Notes under the pieces: model-generated | What the model saw: the letters and a program-made list of their open reading frames with translations, nothing else | The model's database searches: none | Told to the model about the DNA's origin: nothing | In this document: positions 1-6,514 of the stretch, piece by piece | Layout: every line of letters starts with the position of its first letter | How positions within the stretch are numbered: the first letter of the stretch is position 1 | Made by a program: the position numbers and the translations under genes | DNA from: Thioalkalivibrio sp. | GTDB taxonomy: Bacteria > Pseudomonadota > Gammaproteobacteria > Ectothiorhodospirales > Ectothiorhodospiraceae | Direction: 5' to 3' | Length of the DNA: 13,493 bases | NCBI GenBank assembly: GCA_007119005.1 | Contig: SKQM01000157.1 | Span: 1 to 13,493, forward strand

Positions 1-659
1 AGCATGGTCTCGGGGCGGGTGGTCGCCACCACCAGGTGCCCGGAGCCATCGGTGAGCGGGTAGCGGAAGTGCCAAAGCGAACCCTGCTCCTCCTCCGACA
101 GGACTTCGAGGTCGGACAGCGCCGTGTGCAGCACCGGGTCCCAGTTCACCAGCCGCTTGCCGCGGTAGATCAGACCCTCCTCGTGCAGACGCACGAAGAC
201 TTCGGTGACCGCGTTCGACAGCCCCTCGTCCATCGTGAAGCGTTCGCGCGACCAGTCGATGGAATTGCCGAGCCGACGCATCTGGCTGGAGATGGTGCCG
301 CCAGAGTGTTCCTTCCAGTCCCAGACGGCTTCGAGGAAGGTCTCGCGTCCGAGGTCGTGGCGGCTCTTTGCCTCGGCCGTGAGTCGCCGCTCGACGACCA
401 TCTGGGTCGCGATGCCGGCGTGGTCGGTGCCACCCTGCCAGAGCGTGGCGTCGCCGCGCATGCGCCGGTGACGGATCAGCGCGTCCATCAGCGTGTGCTG
501 GAAGGCATGCCCCATGTGCAGCGTGCCGGTCACGTTCGGCGGGGGCAGCAGGATGCAGTAGGGCGGGGCGCCCTCGGGCCGGACCGCGAAACAGCCGCTT
601 TCCTCCCACTGCCGGTACAGGTCCTGCTCGATCGCGCGCGGGTCGAAACTCTTGTCCAT
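1..659 (-). CDS. valS: Valine--tRNA ligase, N-terminal part (runs off the left edge)
   Basis: Class I aminoacyl-tRNA synthetase that charges tRNA-Val with valine in the cytoplasm. The visible 219 codons start at an ATG and read like a standard ValS N-terminus. An [19 protein letters not shown] start is followed by the [15 protein letters not shown] segment (about residues 38-52), which contains the HIGH-type ATP-binding signature as HMGH. Next come the [15 protein letters not shown] and [10 protein letters not shown] blocks, then NWDP and ATTRPETM at the edge, the latter opening the CP1 editing domain. The KMSKS loop, anticodon-binding domain and C-terminal coiled coil lie outside the window. 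A perfect TATAAT lies about 30 bp upstream; no good Shine-Dalgarno is visible. In E. coli valS follows holC directly, but here about 3.7 kb intervenes, so it probably has its own promoter. Identification is very secure. Confidence 0.97.
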   Translation of the reverse strand, partial: MDKSFDPRAIEQDLYRQWEESGCFAVRPEGAPPYCILLPPPNVTGTLHMGHAFQHTLMDALIRHRRMRGDATLWQGGTDHAGIATQMVVERRLTAEAKSRHDLGRETFLEAVWDWKEHSGGTISSQMRRLGNSIDWSRERFTMDEGLSNAVTEVFVRLHEEGLIYRGKRLVNWDPVLHTALSDLEVLSEEEQGSLWHFRYPLTDGSGHLVVATTRPETM

Positions 660-689
660 GACAGGCCGGGGGCTTGGAACCAGCCGCGC

Positions 690-695
690 ATTATA
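690..695 (-). promoter_or_regulatory. Candidate -10 box of the valS promoter
   Basis: On the minus strand this reads TATAAT, a perfect sigma70 -10 hexamer, about 30 bp upstream of the valS ATG, which would give a short leader of roughly 24 nt. No convincing -35 is present at 17-18 bp spacing (AAGGCA at 18 bp is poor), and there is no extended -10 TGn. It is the only evident promoter for valS, which is isolated from the pepA-holC run here. Confidence 0.5.
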
Positions 696-782
696 GCGAC
701 TGCCGGATGGCCATGCCTTGTGGCGATGCCTCGCAGCCGGGTGTCGGTTCGACTGTGATGGCATTCCGCCACTTGACGATGA

Positions 783-820
783 ATATTCCCCTGCCCCGCG
801 CCTACGGGGGAGGGTTGAGG
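783..820. repeat. Small GC-rich palindromic element, possible dispersed repeat
   Basis: CCCCG (794-798) and CGGGG (805-809) form a 5-bp stem around a 6-nt loop, followed by GAGGGTTGAGGTGGG. A related arrangement, a C-run and a short loop followed by GGGGGAGGG, occurs at 10128-10158. This resembles a small dispersed extragenic palindrome, but two loosely similar copies in one window are weak support. Confidence 0.3.
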
Positions 821-909
821 TGGGAGTTCGTTCGAACCAACCGCCATTTTTACGCGAATCATTACCGCTGACGGCGCATCTTCGAGGAGAATAGATGTAG
901 ATCGAAAAG

Positions 910-938
910 TTGATTTATTAATTCATATGGTCTAGTTT
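910..938 (+). promoter_or_regulatory. Candidate sigma70 promoter of the small RNA
   Basis: TTGATT (910-915) and TAGTTT (933-938) are separated by exactly 17 bp inside an AT-rich island (about 840-950) that stands out from the GC-rich surroundings. Each hexamer matches four of six consensus bases. Initiation would fall near 944-946, immediately before the GGA-containing transcript and about 130 bp upstream of a strong terminator. The spacing and context make this more convincing than the hexamers alone. Confidence 0.5.
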
Positions 939-944
939 CAGATA

Positions 945-1076
945 CAGGAAATGGGTGAAGGGGTTTCCCTCATTTCAGGATCGGCCTCCTGGCACCGGAG
1001 GTGGTGACAGGGGGGCAACGGAGTCTCCTCCAGGCGGTGAAGCGGTTGGCCCCGGCTTGTTCGGGGCCTTTGTTTT
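945..1076 (+). ncRNA. Putative small RNA with GGA motifs, possible CsrA/RsmA-binding RNA
   Basis: A stand-alone transcription unit of about 132 nt is suggested by a 17-bp-spaced promoter just upstream and a Rho-independent terminator at its 3' end, with no convincing reading frame inside. GGA triplets lie at 947-949, 978-980, 997-999 and 1020-1022. The first two are in ACAGGAAATG and TTCAGGATCG contexts close to the known CsrA target consensus. Three local stems can be drawn: GAAATG/CATTTC (948-953 with 971-976) enclosing AGGG/CCCT, CCTCC/GGAGG (985-989 with 997-1001), and GGAG/CTCC (1020-1023 with 1028-1031). Two GGA sites are at stem edges or in stems rather than in loops, which weakens the CsrB/RsmY idea. 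A leader for the DUF2914 gene is less likely because that gene begins about 380 bp beyond the terminator. I cannot place it in a known RNA family. Confidence 0.5.
1048..1076 (+). terminator. Rho-independent terminator of the candidate small RNA
   Basis: GGCCCCG (1048-1054) pairs perfectly with CGGGGCC (1062-1068) around a 7-nt loop, followed directly by TTTGTTTT (1069-1076). This is a textbook intrinsic terminator and the strongest in the window. No upstream plus-strand protein gene needs it, which is the main reason to suspect a non-coding transcript. Confidence 0.8.
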
Positions 1077-1077
1077 G

Positions 1078-1454
1078 GCGCTTGGCCTGGCCGGGACCCC
1101 TGCGGCCACTCTCAGACCCGGGAGTGGGGACGGCTGTGATCGAGCCGGACTTCCCGGCACCCTCCGCGTCGTTGCACCCGCGCCACGAACGGGTCCGACC
1201 GGTCCCCAACGCGTCCCGCTACCGAACTCTGAAGTGCCGTGCTTGGTGTTCGATGCACCGGATGAAGTACAGTGCGGTCAAGGCCGGATCGGCTATTCGT
1301 TCGCCGCTCTTGAATGTGCGGGACGATGAGCCGGATCCTGCCGGCGTGCCTCCAGTGCTTCACGCGAGCCCAGTTGCCTGCGCGGGAGTGAGCGCGTGGT
1401 GCGCATAGGTTCGCCGCGTGGCCCGGTGGCCGCGCCCTACCGGTGGAGGAAACC
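1078..1454. other. Intergenic stretch with no recognised gene
   Basis: About 375 bp between the small-RNA terminator and the DUF2914 start. Open frames on both strands are arginine/proline-rich, lack family resemblance and look like GC-rich chance frames. A weak promoter-like pair, TTGGTG near 1242 and TACAGT near 1268, has a 19-bp spacer and is not convincing. The promoter of the downstream gene presumably lies here but cannot be fixed. Confidence 0.5.
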
Positions 1455-2339
1455 ATGGCCGCCAAGCCTCCAACGCGTCAGCGCAACAGGAGTTCTGTGC
1501 CGCGATCCTCGGCGCGGAGCAAGACCGAGTACATCTATCACTGGAATCGGATTCTCGGTGCGGTAGCCGCGCTGATGCTGGTCGTCGGCCTGATTGCGTT
1601 CGGGCTGTACGCCTGGCTGCTGGCCCCGTCGCAACCGGACATGGTCACGGTGAACGGAGATCTGAGCGAACGCGTCGACCCTGCGATCTTGGGCGACGAG
1701 CCTGCTCTGGAGCTCGAGCGTGGGCCGTCGCCGCTGGAGGAACCGGACCCTGAGCCGGTCACGCCACTGGCCGAGGTCGGCCTGCCCGGGGATATCGCTC
1801 CGCCTGAGGAGGTCGGAGTCGGCGAGGCCATCGACCTTACTCAGTGGGAGGCGATCGAAGCGTTACCCGATTCCACGAGCGACGAAGTTGCGGAACCCGT
1901 GACGCCGGATGCTGGCGCGCCGCCCCCGCAAGCGGAGGCGTCCGCCGCCCCCTCCCAGGAAGCGTTGCAGGACCCCGAAAATGGGATGATCCGTGCCAGC
2001 CGCGTGTCGATCGTCTCCGTAGCCGTCAGGCGGTTCTCTCTGGCACCCTCCGTGGTCGATAACGAGCCCCGGGGCAGTCTGGAAGAGATCCGGCCGGATG
2101 CCGCAGGTGTGGCGCGGGTCGCCGCGTTCAGCGAAGTCCACGGGATCGGCGGAGAAACCCTGCACTACGTCTGGTTCCACCAGGGCCGAGAGGCCGCTCG
2201 AGTCCGCGTGCCCGTCCGCGCCGGCCGCTGGCGCAGTCACTCCACGAAGCGGGTTGGCGAAGACGAAACGGGCGAGTGGCGGGTCGAGTTGCAGGACTCG
2301 CAAGGGGCTGTACTCGCGAGGATCGATTTCCTGATCTGA
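1455..2339 (+). CDS. DUF2914 domain membrane-anchored protein
   Basis: A 294-residue protein of unknown function. Residues 1-32 are basic and Ser/Arg/Pro-rich and should stay in the cytoplasm. A single hydrophobic segment (about 33-56, ILGAVAALMLVVGLIAFGLY) anchors it, and a long acidic, proline-rich linker (about 60-180) leads to a C-terminal domain (about 185-294). That domain has the DUF2914 pattern: SRVSIVSVAVRRF, then PRGSLEEI, HYVWFHQGREAARVRVPV, RWRSHSTK and a final GEWRVELQDSQGAVLARI beta hairpin. Topology therefore predicts a periplasmic DUF2914 domain tethered to the inner membrane. The start is the ATG preceded by GGAGGA at 4-5 nt; an in-frame GTG at 1443 overlaps that ribosome site and is rejected. 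A response regulator follows 191 bp downstream on the same strand. The family has no established function. Confidence 0.8.
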   Translation: MAAKPPTRQRNRSSVPRSSARSKTEYIYHWNRILGAVAALMLVVGLIAFGLYAWLLAPSQPDMVTVNGDLSERVDPAILGDEPALELERGPSPLEEPDPEPVTPLAEVGLPGDIAPPEEVGVGEAIDLTQWEAIEALPDSTSDEVAEPVTPDAGAPPPQAEASAAPSQEALQDPENGMIRASRVSIVSVAVRRFSLAPSVVDNEPRGSLEEIRPDAAGVARVAAFSEVHGIGGETLHYVWFHQGREAARVRVPVRAGRWRSHSTKRVGEDETGEWRVELQDSQGAVLARIDFLI

Positions 2340-2471
2340 GGCCGCTTCCGCGGGCGGTGAACAGCCGCCGGGTTGCAAGAATCCCTCTTTCGGCGTCTGC
2401 GGTATTCCCCAGTCGGAGATGCCGCGCCCCTCGCCGAGAATTTTTCCTAGGTGTCGGGAGAGAAATTCGAA

Positions 2472-2499
2472 TTGGCAGCCGGAATCGAAACCATACGAT
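2472..2499 (+). promoter_or_regulatory. Candidate sigma70 promoter of the response regulator
   Basis: TTGGCA (2472-2477) and TACGAT (2494-2499) are separated by 16 bp. Transcription would begin near 2506, giving a leader of about 25 nt to the regulator's ATG. This suggests the regulator can be transcribed separately from the DUF2914 gene upstream. The -10 match is moderate and no operator-like repeat is visible. Confidence 0.4.
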
Positions 2500-2530
2500 G
2501 GGAGTACGCCAATAAACACCGGCCGTCGCC

Positions 2531-3445
2531 ATGGTTTCGATGCAACTTTCCTTTCCGGATCCGATTCGCGTACTGGTGCTTACCGACCTGGACCTTGGCA
2601 TCCGCACCCGGCAACGACTCGCGGAAGCGAAGTCGGAGGGTCTGTGGCTGGTGGGGGCCGCATCGTCTCGCGAGGTTGCCATCGACCTGATCGCGAATAC
2701 CGGTCCTCAGGTCATCGTGGTCGACATCGACGGCGAATACGGTCCAGAAACCATCGCGGACCTCGCCGAGCGGTGCGACGCACGCCTGCTGGCGCTGACC
2801 GGGTCCCGGGACACGGAAGTGCAGGATGGGGCCGTTCTTGCCGGGGCGTGTGGCGTCGTGCAGAAACGCGAGGCAGCGGAGCTTCTTGTCGACGCGATCC
2901 GGTGTGTGCACGAAGGCGAGATGTGGATCAACCACGCCGCGGCCGACCGCATCCTCGACGAGCTGGCTCACGCGAGGGAAGCGGCCGAGCAGCAGGAACG
3001 GATTCGCGCGAAGCTGGCCTGCCTCACGCTTAGAGAGCGCATCATTGTCACCGAGATCACGCGCAGTCACTTGGCTACGCCTCGGGAGATCGCCGCGCGC
3101 CTGCAGATCAGCGAACAAAGGCTCGGTGAGTTCCTGAGCTCGATTTACCGCAAGCTGGAGCTTACCAGCGGTGAGGCACGCGCAAGCGGGGCGCGGCCTG
3201 ACCGATTCAACCGCCAACCCAATGCCGTTGGGGCTGACCCTGCCGAGCCCCCGCGGAAGCCGGCGCCTGCTCACAGCCGGAGGGAGGACGCTGCCGTCGG
3301 TTTCCCTTCCGGGTCGATAAGCCACGTGCACGGCTCTGCTACCGGTAACCGAGGCGAAGATCCGATCGTCATCCCATTGCGTGCAGCACACCCGGAGTCG
3401 GTCCCTGTCTCCCGCTGGAGGCAACTGCTGCGGCGTGTTCACTGA
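2531..3445 (+). CDS. NarL/FixJ-type response regulator with C-terminal extension
   Basis: Predicted 304-residue transcription factor with a receiver domain (about 12-135) and a LuxR-type helix-turn-helix (about 165-214). In the receiver the phospho-acceptor is D65 (VIVVDID), the conserved Thr is T90 (LLALTGS) and the conserved Lys is K112 (GVVQKRE). The usual acidic pair after the first strand is only half kept: T18-D19 in VLVLTDL, where DD is normal. The output domain reads LTLRERIIVTEI, then REIAARLQISEQRLGEFLSS and IYRKLEL, a recognisable GerE/LuxR fold. Residues 215-304 are a proline/arginine-rich tail without domain resemblance, making the protein about 90 residues longer than typical family members. 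No partner kinase is in the window. Start choice is uncertain: ATG at 2531 or 2540, neither with a clear Shine-Dalgarno. Target genes are unknown; the upstream DUF2914 gene is a natural guess. Confidence 0.8.
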   Translation: MVSMQLSFPDPIRVLVLTDLDLGIRTRQRLAEAKSEGLWLVGAASSREVAIDLIANTGPQVIVVDIDGEYGPETIADLAERCDARLLALTGSRDTEVQDGAVLAGACGVVQKREAAELLVDAIRCVHEGEMWINHAAADRILDELAHAREAAEQQERIRAKLACLTLRERIIVTEITRSHLATPREIAARLQISEQRLGEFLSSIYRKLELTSGEARASGARPDRFNRQPNAVGADPAEPPRKPAPAHSRREDAAVGFPSGSISHVHGSATGNRGEDPIVIPLRAAHPESVPVSRWRQLLRRVH

Positions 3446-3455
3446 CATCCGGCCA

Positions 3456-3469
3456 GGCGAGAGATCGCC
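3456..3469 (+). other. Short hairpin just after the response regulator stop
   Basis: GGCGA (3456-3460) and TCGCC (3465-3469) pair around GAGA, a GNRA-type tetraloop, 10 bp past the stop codon. No T-run follows, so it may protect the mRNA end or act together with the downstream repeats rather than terminate alone. Confidence 0.3.
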
Positions 3470-3484
3470 GTCGCGCCCTGAAGG

Positions 3485-3553
3485 AGGCGAGCCCTCTCGG
3501 CGCCCCGCCCCCGAGGGCAGTCCTGTCGCCCAGAGGGCTGGCCTCCCACAAGA
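3485..3553. repeat. REP-like palindromic repeat, copy 1
   Basis: A 69-bp unit that recurs 91 bp downstream almost unchanged. Internal arms AGCCCTCTCGGCGCC (3490-3504) and GTCGCCCAGAGGGCT (3525-3539) form a long imperfect stem with a 20-nt loop. Read on the other strand it opens TCTTGTGGGAGG, similar in style to REP families of pseudomonads that begin GTGGGAG. It sits between convergent genes, a usual place for REP elements, and could stop transcription from both sides. Confidence 0.75.
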
Positions 3554-3575
3554 ATGGCAGCGCTTGTTGGGCTGT

Positions 3576-3644
3576 AGGCGAGCCCTCTCGGCGACCCGCC
3601 CCCGACGGCAATCCTGTCGCCCAGAGGGCTGGCCTCCCACAAGA
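3576..3644. repeat. REP-like palindromic repeat, copy 2
   Basis: Direct second copy of the 69-bp unit, separated from copy 1 by 22 bp. Arms AGCCCTCTCGGCGAC (3581-3595) and GTCGCCCAGAGGGCT (3616-3630) match at 14 of 15 positions around a 20-nt loop. It differs from copy 1 at only a few positions, mostly around the loop. Two same-orientation units with a short spacer resemble a clustered REP array rather than CRISPR. Confidence 0.75.
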
Positions 3645-3701
3645 GTGTTTTCGGTGGGTGGATTGGAGGCGTGCGTCCCGATGATCAGGCGCGACTGAGA
3701 T

Positions 3702-4385
3702 TCAGCTCCGTCGCTGGAAGAACGCGTCGAGCAGATCGAAGAGTGCGGCGTGCATCGGGGAATAGGCGGCGCGCTCGGCGCGCAGGCGGTCTGCGTCCTG
3801 CATCCATCGGCCGGGGACCAGGTACTGGGCGTCGTGGGTGCAGCAGGAATCGACCCATCCGGCCGTTGCCTCCAGGTGGCACTGCAGCCCCAGGCCCAGG
3901 CCGTCGCCAGTGACGAAGACCTGGTTGCGGCAGCCCGCGCTGGAGGCGAGGAGCACGGCGCCCTCAGGCAGTTCGAAGGTGTCGCCGTGCCAGTGACAGG
4001 CGGGCACCGTCGCGGGCAGCGGGAGCACGTCGCCCACCCGACGGATGGGCCAGAAGCCGACCTCGCGTTCGTCGTTCGGGAACACCCGTGCGCCCAGCGC
4101 GTGGGCCAGCTGCTGGGCGCCGAGACAAATCCCCAACACGGGCCTTGCGGCCGCCAGCGCGTCGCGGATCAGCTGGCGCTCGGGTTCCAGCCAGGGGTGA
4201 ATGTCGTCGTCGTGCACGCTCATGCCACCGCCGAGCACGATCAAGCCGTCGAACTGTCCGGTTGCCGGCAGCGACGGACTGTCGTAAAGCGGCCAGATCG
4301 GCGCACGGTGGCCGCGGGCGTCCGCCCAGTCGAGAAGGGCGGCCGGGCCTTCGTGGCTCATGTGCTGGAGGATCGCGAGCTGCAT
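3702..4385 (-). CDS. Class I glutamine amidotransferase family protein
   Basis: A 227-residue stand-alone GATase-1 domain related to the glutaminase part of GMP synthase. Residues 48-54 (LIVLGGG) form the oxyanion strand, GICLGAQQLAHALG carries the nucleophile Cys87, and LQCHLEA supplies His170 and Glu172 to complete the catalytic triad. ACHWHGDTFELPEGA (129-143) is the usual substrate-side block. Such proteins hydrolyse glutamine or related gamma-glutamyl compounds; the real substrate and any acceptor partner cannot be read from the sequence. The ATG is chosen because MQLAILQHMSHEGP is the normal family N-terminus. Longer in-frame starts would run into holC. It lies 34 bp after holC on the same strand, so it is probably the last gene of the pepA-holC transcription unit. 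No strong Shine-Dalgarno is visible. Confidence 0.88.
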   Translation of the reverse strand: MQLAILQHMSHEGPAALLDWADARGHRAPIWPLYDSPSLPATGQFDGLIVLGGGMSVHDDDIHPWLEPERQLIRDALAAARPVLGICLGAQQLAHALGARVFPNDEREVGFWPIRRVGDVLPLPATVPACHWHGDTFELPEGAVLLASSAGCRNQVFVTGDGLGLGLQCHLEATAGWVDSCCTHDAQYLVPGRWMQDADRLRAERAAYSPMHAALFDLLDAFFQRRS

Positions 4386-4419
4386 CGGGAGTGGCGGGTG
4401 TCCGTCCGGGAGTGGCGGA

Positions 4420-4851
4420 TCAGGAAGTGACCCCGATCTCATGGTGCTCGAGCGGGTAGCCGCGCTCCTTGAAGAAGCGGTAGCGTTCGCGGCCACTGGC
4501 GCGTGAAACTTCGTCGCCGCCGACCAGATCCGCAATGCGCTCAAAGCGCCCGAAGTATTCGGGTACCTCCCGGGCCAGGTTGATCAGCACGTCGCAGCGG
4601 TCGGCTGGCGATGCCGCCTCGTGCACGGTGATCGGGCTGTCGGGGTCGTTCACGTCGGTGCCGTGCGGCAGGAAGGCCGTGTCCTCGAAGGTCCACAGCA
4701 GACGGTCCATCTCCTGCGTGGTCTGCGGATCCGGGGTATGGATGTGCACCCGCTGACCGAGTCCGTGCGCCTTGCGCGCGATGCGGCAGGCGAGGTGCTG
4801 CCGCGCGCGCTCCTCCACACTCGCGAGCAGGTAGAAGGTGACGCGGGTCAC
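4420..4851 (-). CDS. holC: DNA polymerase III chi subunit
   Basis: HolC (chi) is the clamp-loader accessory subunit that, with psi, links the DNA polymerase III holoenzyme to single-stranded DNA-binding protein. The 143-residue length is normal for the family. The N-terminus TRVTFYLLASVEERARQHLA is characteristic, followed by ARKAHGLGQRVHIHTPD, LLWTFEDTAFLPHG and CDVLINLAREVPEYFGRFER, the central LINL block being typical. RYRFFKERGYPLEHHEI closes the fold. The start is GTG; no in-frame ATG is available upstream. It follows pepA by 43 bp in the conserved pepA-holC order, so the two are presumably co-transcribed. No psi gene (holD) is in the window. Confidence 0.95.
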   Translation of the reverse strand: MTRVTFYLLASVEERARQHLACRIARKAHGLGQRVHIHTPDPQTTQEMDRLLWTFEDTAFLPHGTDVNDPDSPITVHEAASPADRCDVLINLAREVPEYFGRFERIADLVGGDEVSRASGRERYRFFKERGYPLEHHEIGVTS

Positions 4852-4894
4852 GCGGCCGCCGTTCGGTTCATTGGGCGCGGTCCAGGCTCTTCCC

Positions 4895-6382
4895 TCAATG
4901 AGTGGCCTGATCCAGCAGGTAGCGCACCAGCAGCGGTACGGGCCGTCCCGTCGCCCCCTTCTCCTTGCCGCTCTTCCAGGCGACCCCCGCGATGTCCAGG
5001 TGCGCCCAGGGATACTTCTCGGCGAAGCGGGACAGGAAGCAGGCGGCAGTGATCGTTCCCGCCGGGCGGCCCCCGATGTTCGCCATGTCCGCGAAGTTGC
5101 TCTTCAACTGCTCCTGGTACTCGTCCCAGAGCGGCAGTTCCCAGGCGCGGTCGTAGGTGGTGGTTCCGGCCTGCTTCAGTGCGTCGACGAGCTCCTCGTC
5201 GTTGCCGAGCACGCCGCTGGCCTGGTGCCCCAGCGCGATGATGCAGGCACCGGTCAGCGTTGCGATGTCGATCACCGCCCTGGGCTTGAAGCGCTCGACC
5301 CAGGTCAGCGCGTCGCAGAGCACGAGCCGGCCCTCGGCGTCGGTGTTCAGGATCTCCACCGTCTGACCGGACAGGGTGGTGATGATATCCCCCGGCCGGC
5401 AGGCGCGGCCGTCCGGCATGTTCTCGGCGCTGGTGATGACTCCGACCACGTTCAGCGGCAGCTTCAGTTCGCATACTGCGGTCATTACGCCGAGCACGGT
5501 GGCCGCGCCGCACATGTCGTACTTCATCTCGTCCATCGCTTCGCCCGGTTTCAGCGAGATGCCGCCGGTATCGAAGGTGATGCCCTTGCCGACCAGCACG
5601 ATCGGGGCCTCGTCCTTGCCCGCGCCGCTGTATTCGAGTGCGATCAGCCGCGGCGGACGCTCGGAACCCTGACCGACCGCCAGGATCGCATTGGCGCCGA
5701 GCTTCTTCAGTTCCTTTTCATCCAGCACGGTGGCCTTCAGCTTCTTGTATTTGCGGGAGAGTTCGCGGGCCGACTCGGCCAGCGCCTCCGGGTGGATCAC
5801 GTTCGGGGGGGCGTTGCCCAGGTCGCGGGTGTGGTGTGCGCCGGCCAGGATGGCCTCCGCCTCCGCGCAGGCCCGCTCGGCCTCGCTGGCCTGCTCCTCG
5901 GTCACGCAGAGCACCACGTTCTTCAGCCGGACCGGCTTCACTTTTTCCTTGCCCTTGTACTCCGCGTACCGGTAGCCTGCATCTCCGATGGCGCTGACCA
6001 GGGTGTGCACCAGCCAGCCGATGTTTTCTTCCGGCGGGAGCAGGTCGTCGACGGCGATGGCGACCGTGTCCGCGGGGCGCTCCACCACAAGCTTGGCCAG
6101 TGCGGTGCAGGCCTTGCGTACGGACTTGGCCGCGAAGTCCTTCTTCGGACCCAGGCCTACCAGCACCGTGCCCGCCGCGCCCTTCGCCGGCGCCGGGATC
6201 AGCAGCGTTGAGCCTGAGTCGCCGTCGATCTCTCCGGCCTTCAGTACGCCGGACAGACGTCCCTGCAGTGCCTCGTCGAGTGTTTCGCCGTGAAGCCCGA
6301 GCTTGCGCTTCTGAAACAGCCCGACTGCACGCAGGCTGGCCTTGGGTTTGTCGATCGGGGACGTCGTGACCGAGAATCGCAT
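4895..6382 (-). CDS. pepA: Cytosol (leucyl) aminopeptidase
   Basis: M17-family dinuclear-metal aminopeptidase that removes N-terminal residues from peptides; in E. coli the same protein also binds DNA in cer recombination and carAB control. The product is 495 residues, normal for the family. The N-terminal macro-like domain (about 1-165) precedes the catalytic domain. Metal and active-site residues are all present: K266 and D271 in VGKGITFDTGG, D289 in YDMCGAA, and D348, E350 and R352 in the signature NTDAEGRL. The ATG is preceded by GAGG at 7 nt. Longer in-frame starts exist but would add residues with no family match and overlap the divergent promoter region. It is the first gene of a pepA-holC-amidotransferase run and divergent from lptFG, the standard gammaproteobacterial arrangement. 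Confidence 0.97.
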   Translation of the reverse strand: MRFSVTTSPIDKPKASLRAVGLFQKRKLGLHGETLDEALQGRLSGVLKAGEIDGDSGSTLLIPAPAKGAAGTVLVGLGPKKDFAAKSVRKACTALAKLVVERPADTVAIAVDDLLPPEENIGWLVHTLVSAIGDAGYRYAEYKGKEKVKPVRLKNVVLCVTEEQASEAERACAEAEAILAGAHHTRDLGNAPPNVIHPEALAESARELSRKYKKLKATVLDEKELKKLGANAILAVGQGSERPPRLIALEYSGAGKDEAPIVLVGKGITFDTGGISLKPGEAMDEMKYDMCGAATVLGVMTAVCELKLPLNVVGVITSAENMPDGRACRPGDIITTLSGQTVEILNTDAEGRLVLCDALTWVERFKPRAVIDIATLTGACIIALGHQASGVLGNDEELVDALKQAGTTTYDRAWELPLWDEYQEQLKSNFADMANIGGRPAGTITAACFLSRFAEKYPWAHLDIAGVAWKSGKEKGATGRPVPLLVRYLLDQATH

Positions 6383-6416
6383 CCGGAAACCTCGCGGGAC
6401 GGAATGGAAATTGAGC

Positions 6417-6451
6417 GCTAATCTTAGCAGTGTGCAAAGCGCAGCGATCAA
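6417..6451 (-). promoter_or_regulatory. Candidate pepA promoter with overlapping inverted repeat
   Basis: On the minus strand TTGATC (6446-6451) and TAAGAT (6421-6426) form a possible -35/-10 pair with a long 19-bp spacer. The -10 is embedded in a perfect 5-bp inverted repeat, GCTAA-GA-TTAGC (6417-6428), which could bind a dimeric regulator. The region also lies upstream of the divergent lptF. Functional evidence is lacking. Confidence 0.3.
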
Positions 6452-6514
6452 GGCGGGTCAGGCAGTGCGGTTGTGGGTGAAGGCCCCGCTGTGCGGTGCT
6501 CTGGCGGTGTCCGC

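Noticed and set aside
890..900. Start-stop element (ATG immediately followed by TAG) after an AGGAG sequence
   Set aside because: It lies upstream of the proposed transcription start and nothing indicates it is transcribed; such a short match occurs by chance.
945..1076. Riboswitch controlling the DUF2914 gene
   Set aside because: I could not match it to TPP, c-di-GMP, SAH, fluoride or guanidine aptamer cores, and the terminator is about 380 bp from the gene, too far for a simple leader.
2447..3640. 397-codon minus-strand open frame opposite the response regulator
   Set aside because: Antisense to a recognisable receiver plus LuxR domain; it also runs through the palindromic repeats, which a real gene would be unlikely to include.
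3485..3644. Possible minimal CRISPR (two repeats, 22-bp spacer)
   Set aside because: Only two units, 69 bp long with large internal palindromes, spacer too short, and no cas genes; REP-like elements explain it better.
4838..6211. 457-codon plus-strand open frame opposite pepA
   Set aside because: Antisense to a complete, catalytically intact pepA; composition is that of a GC-rich shadow frame.
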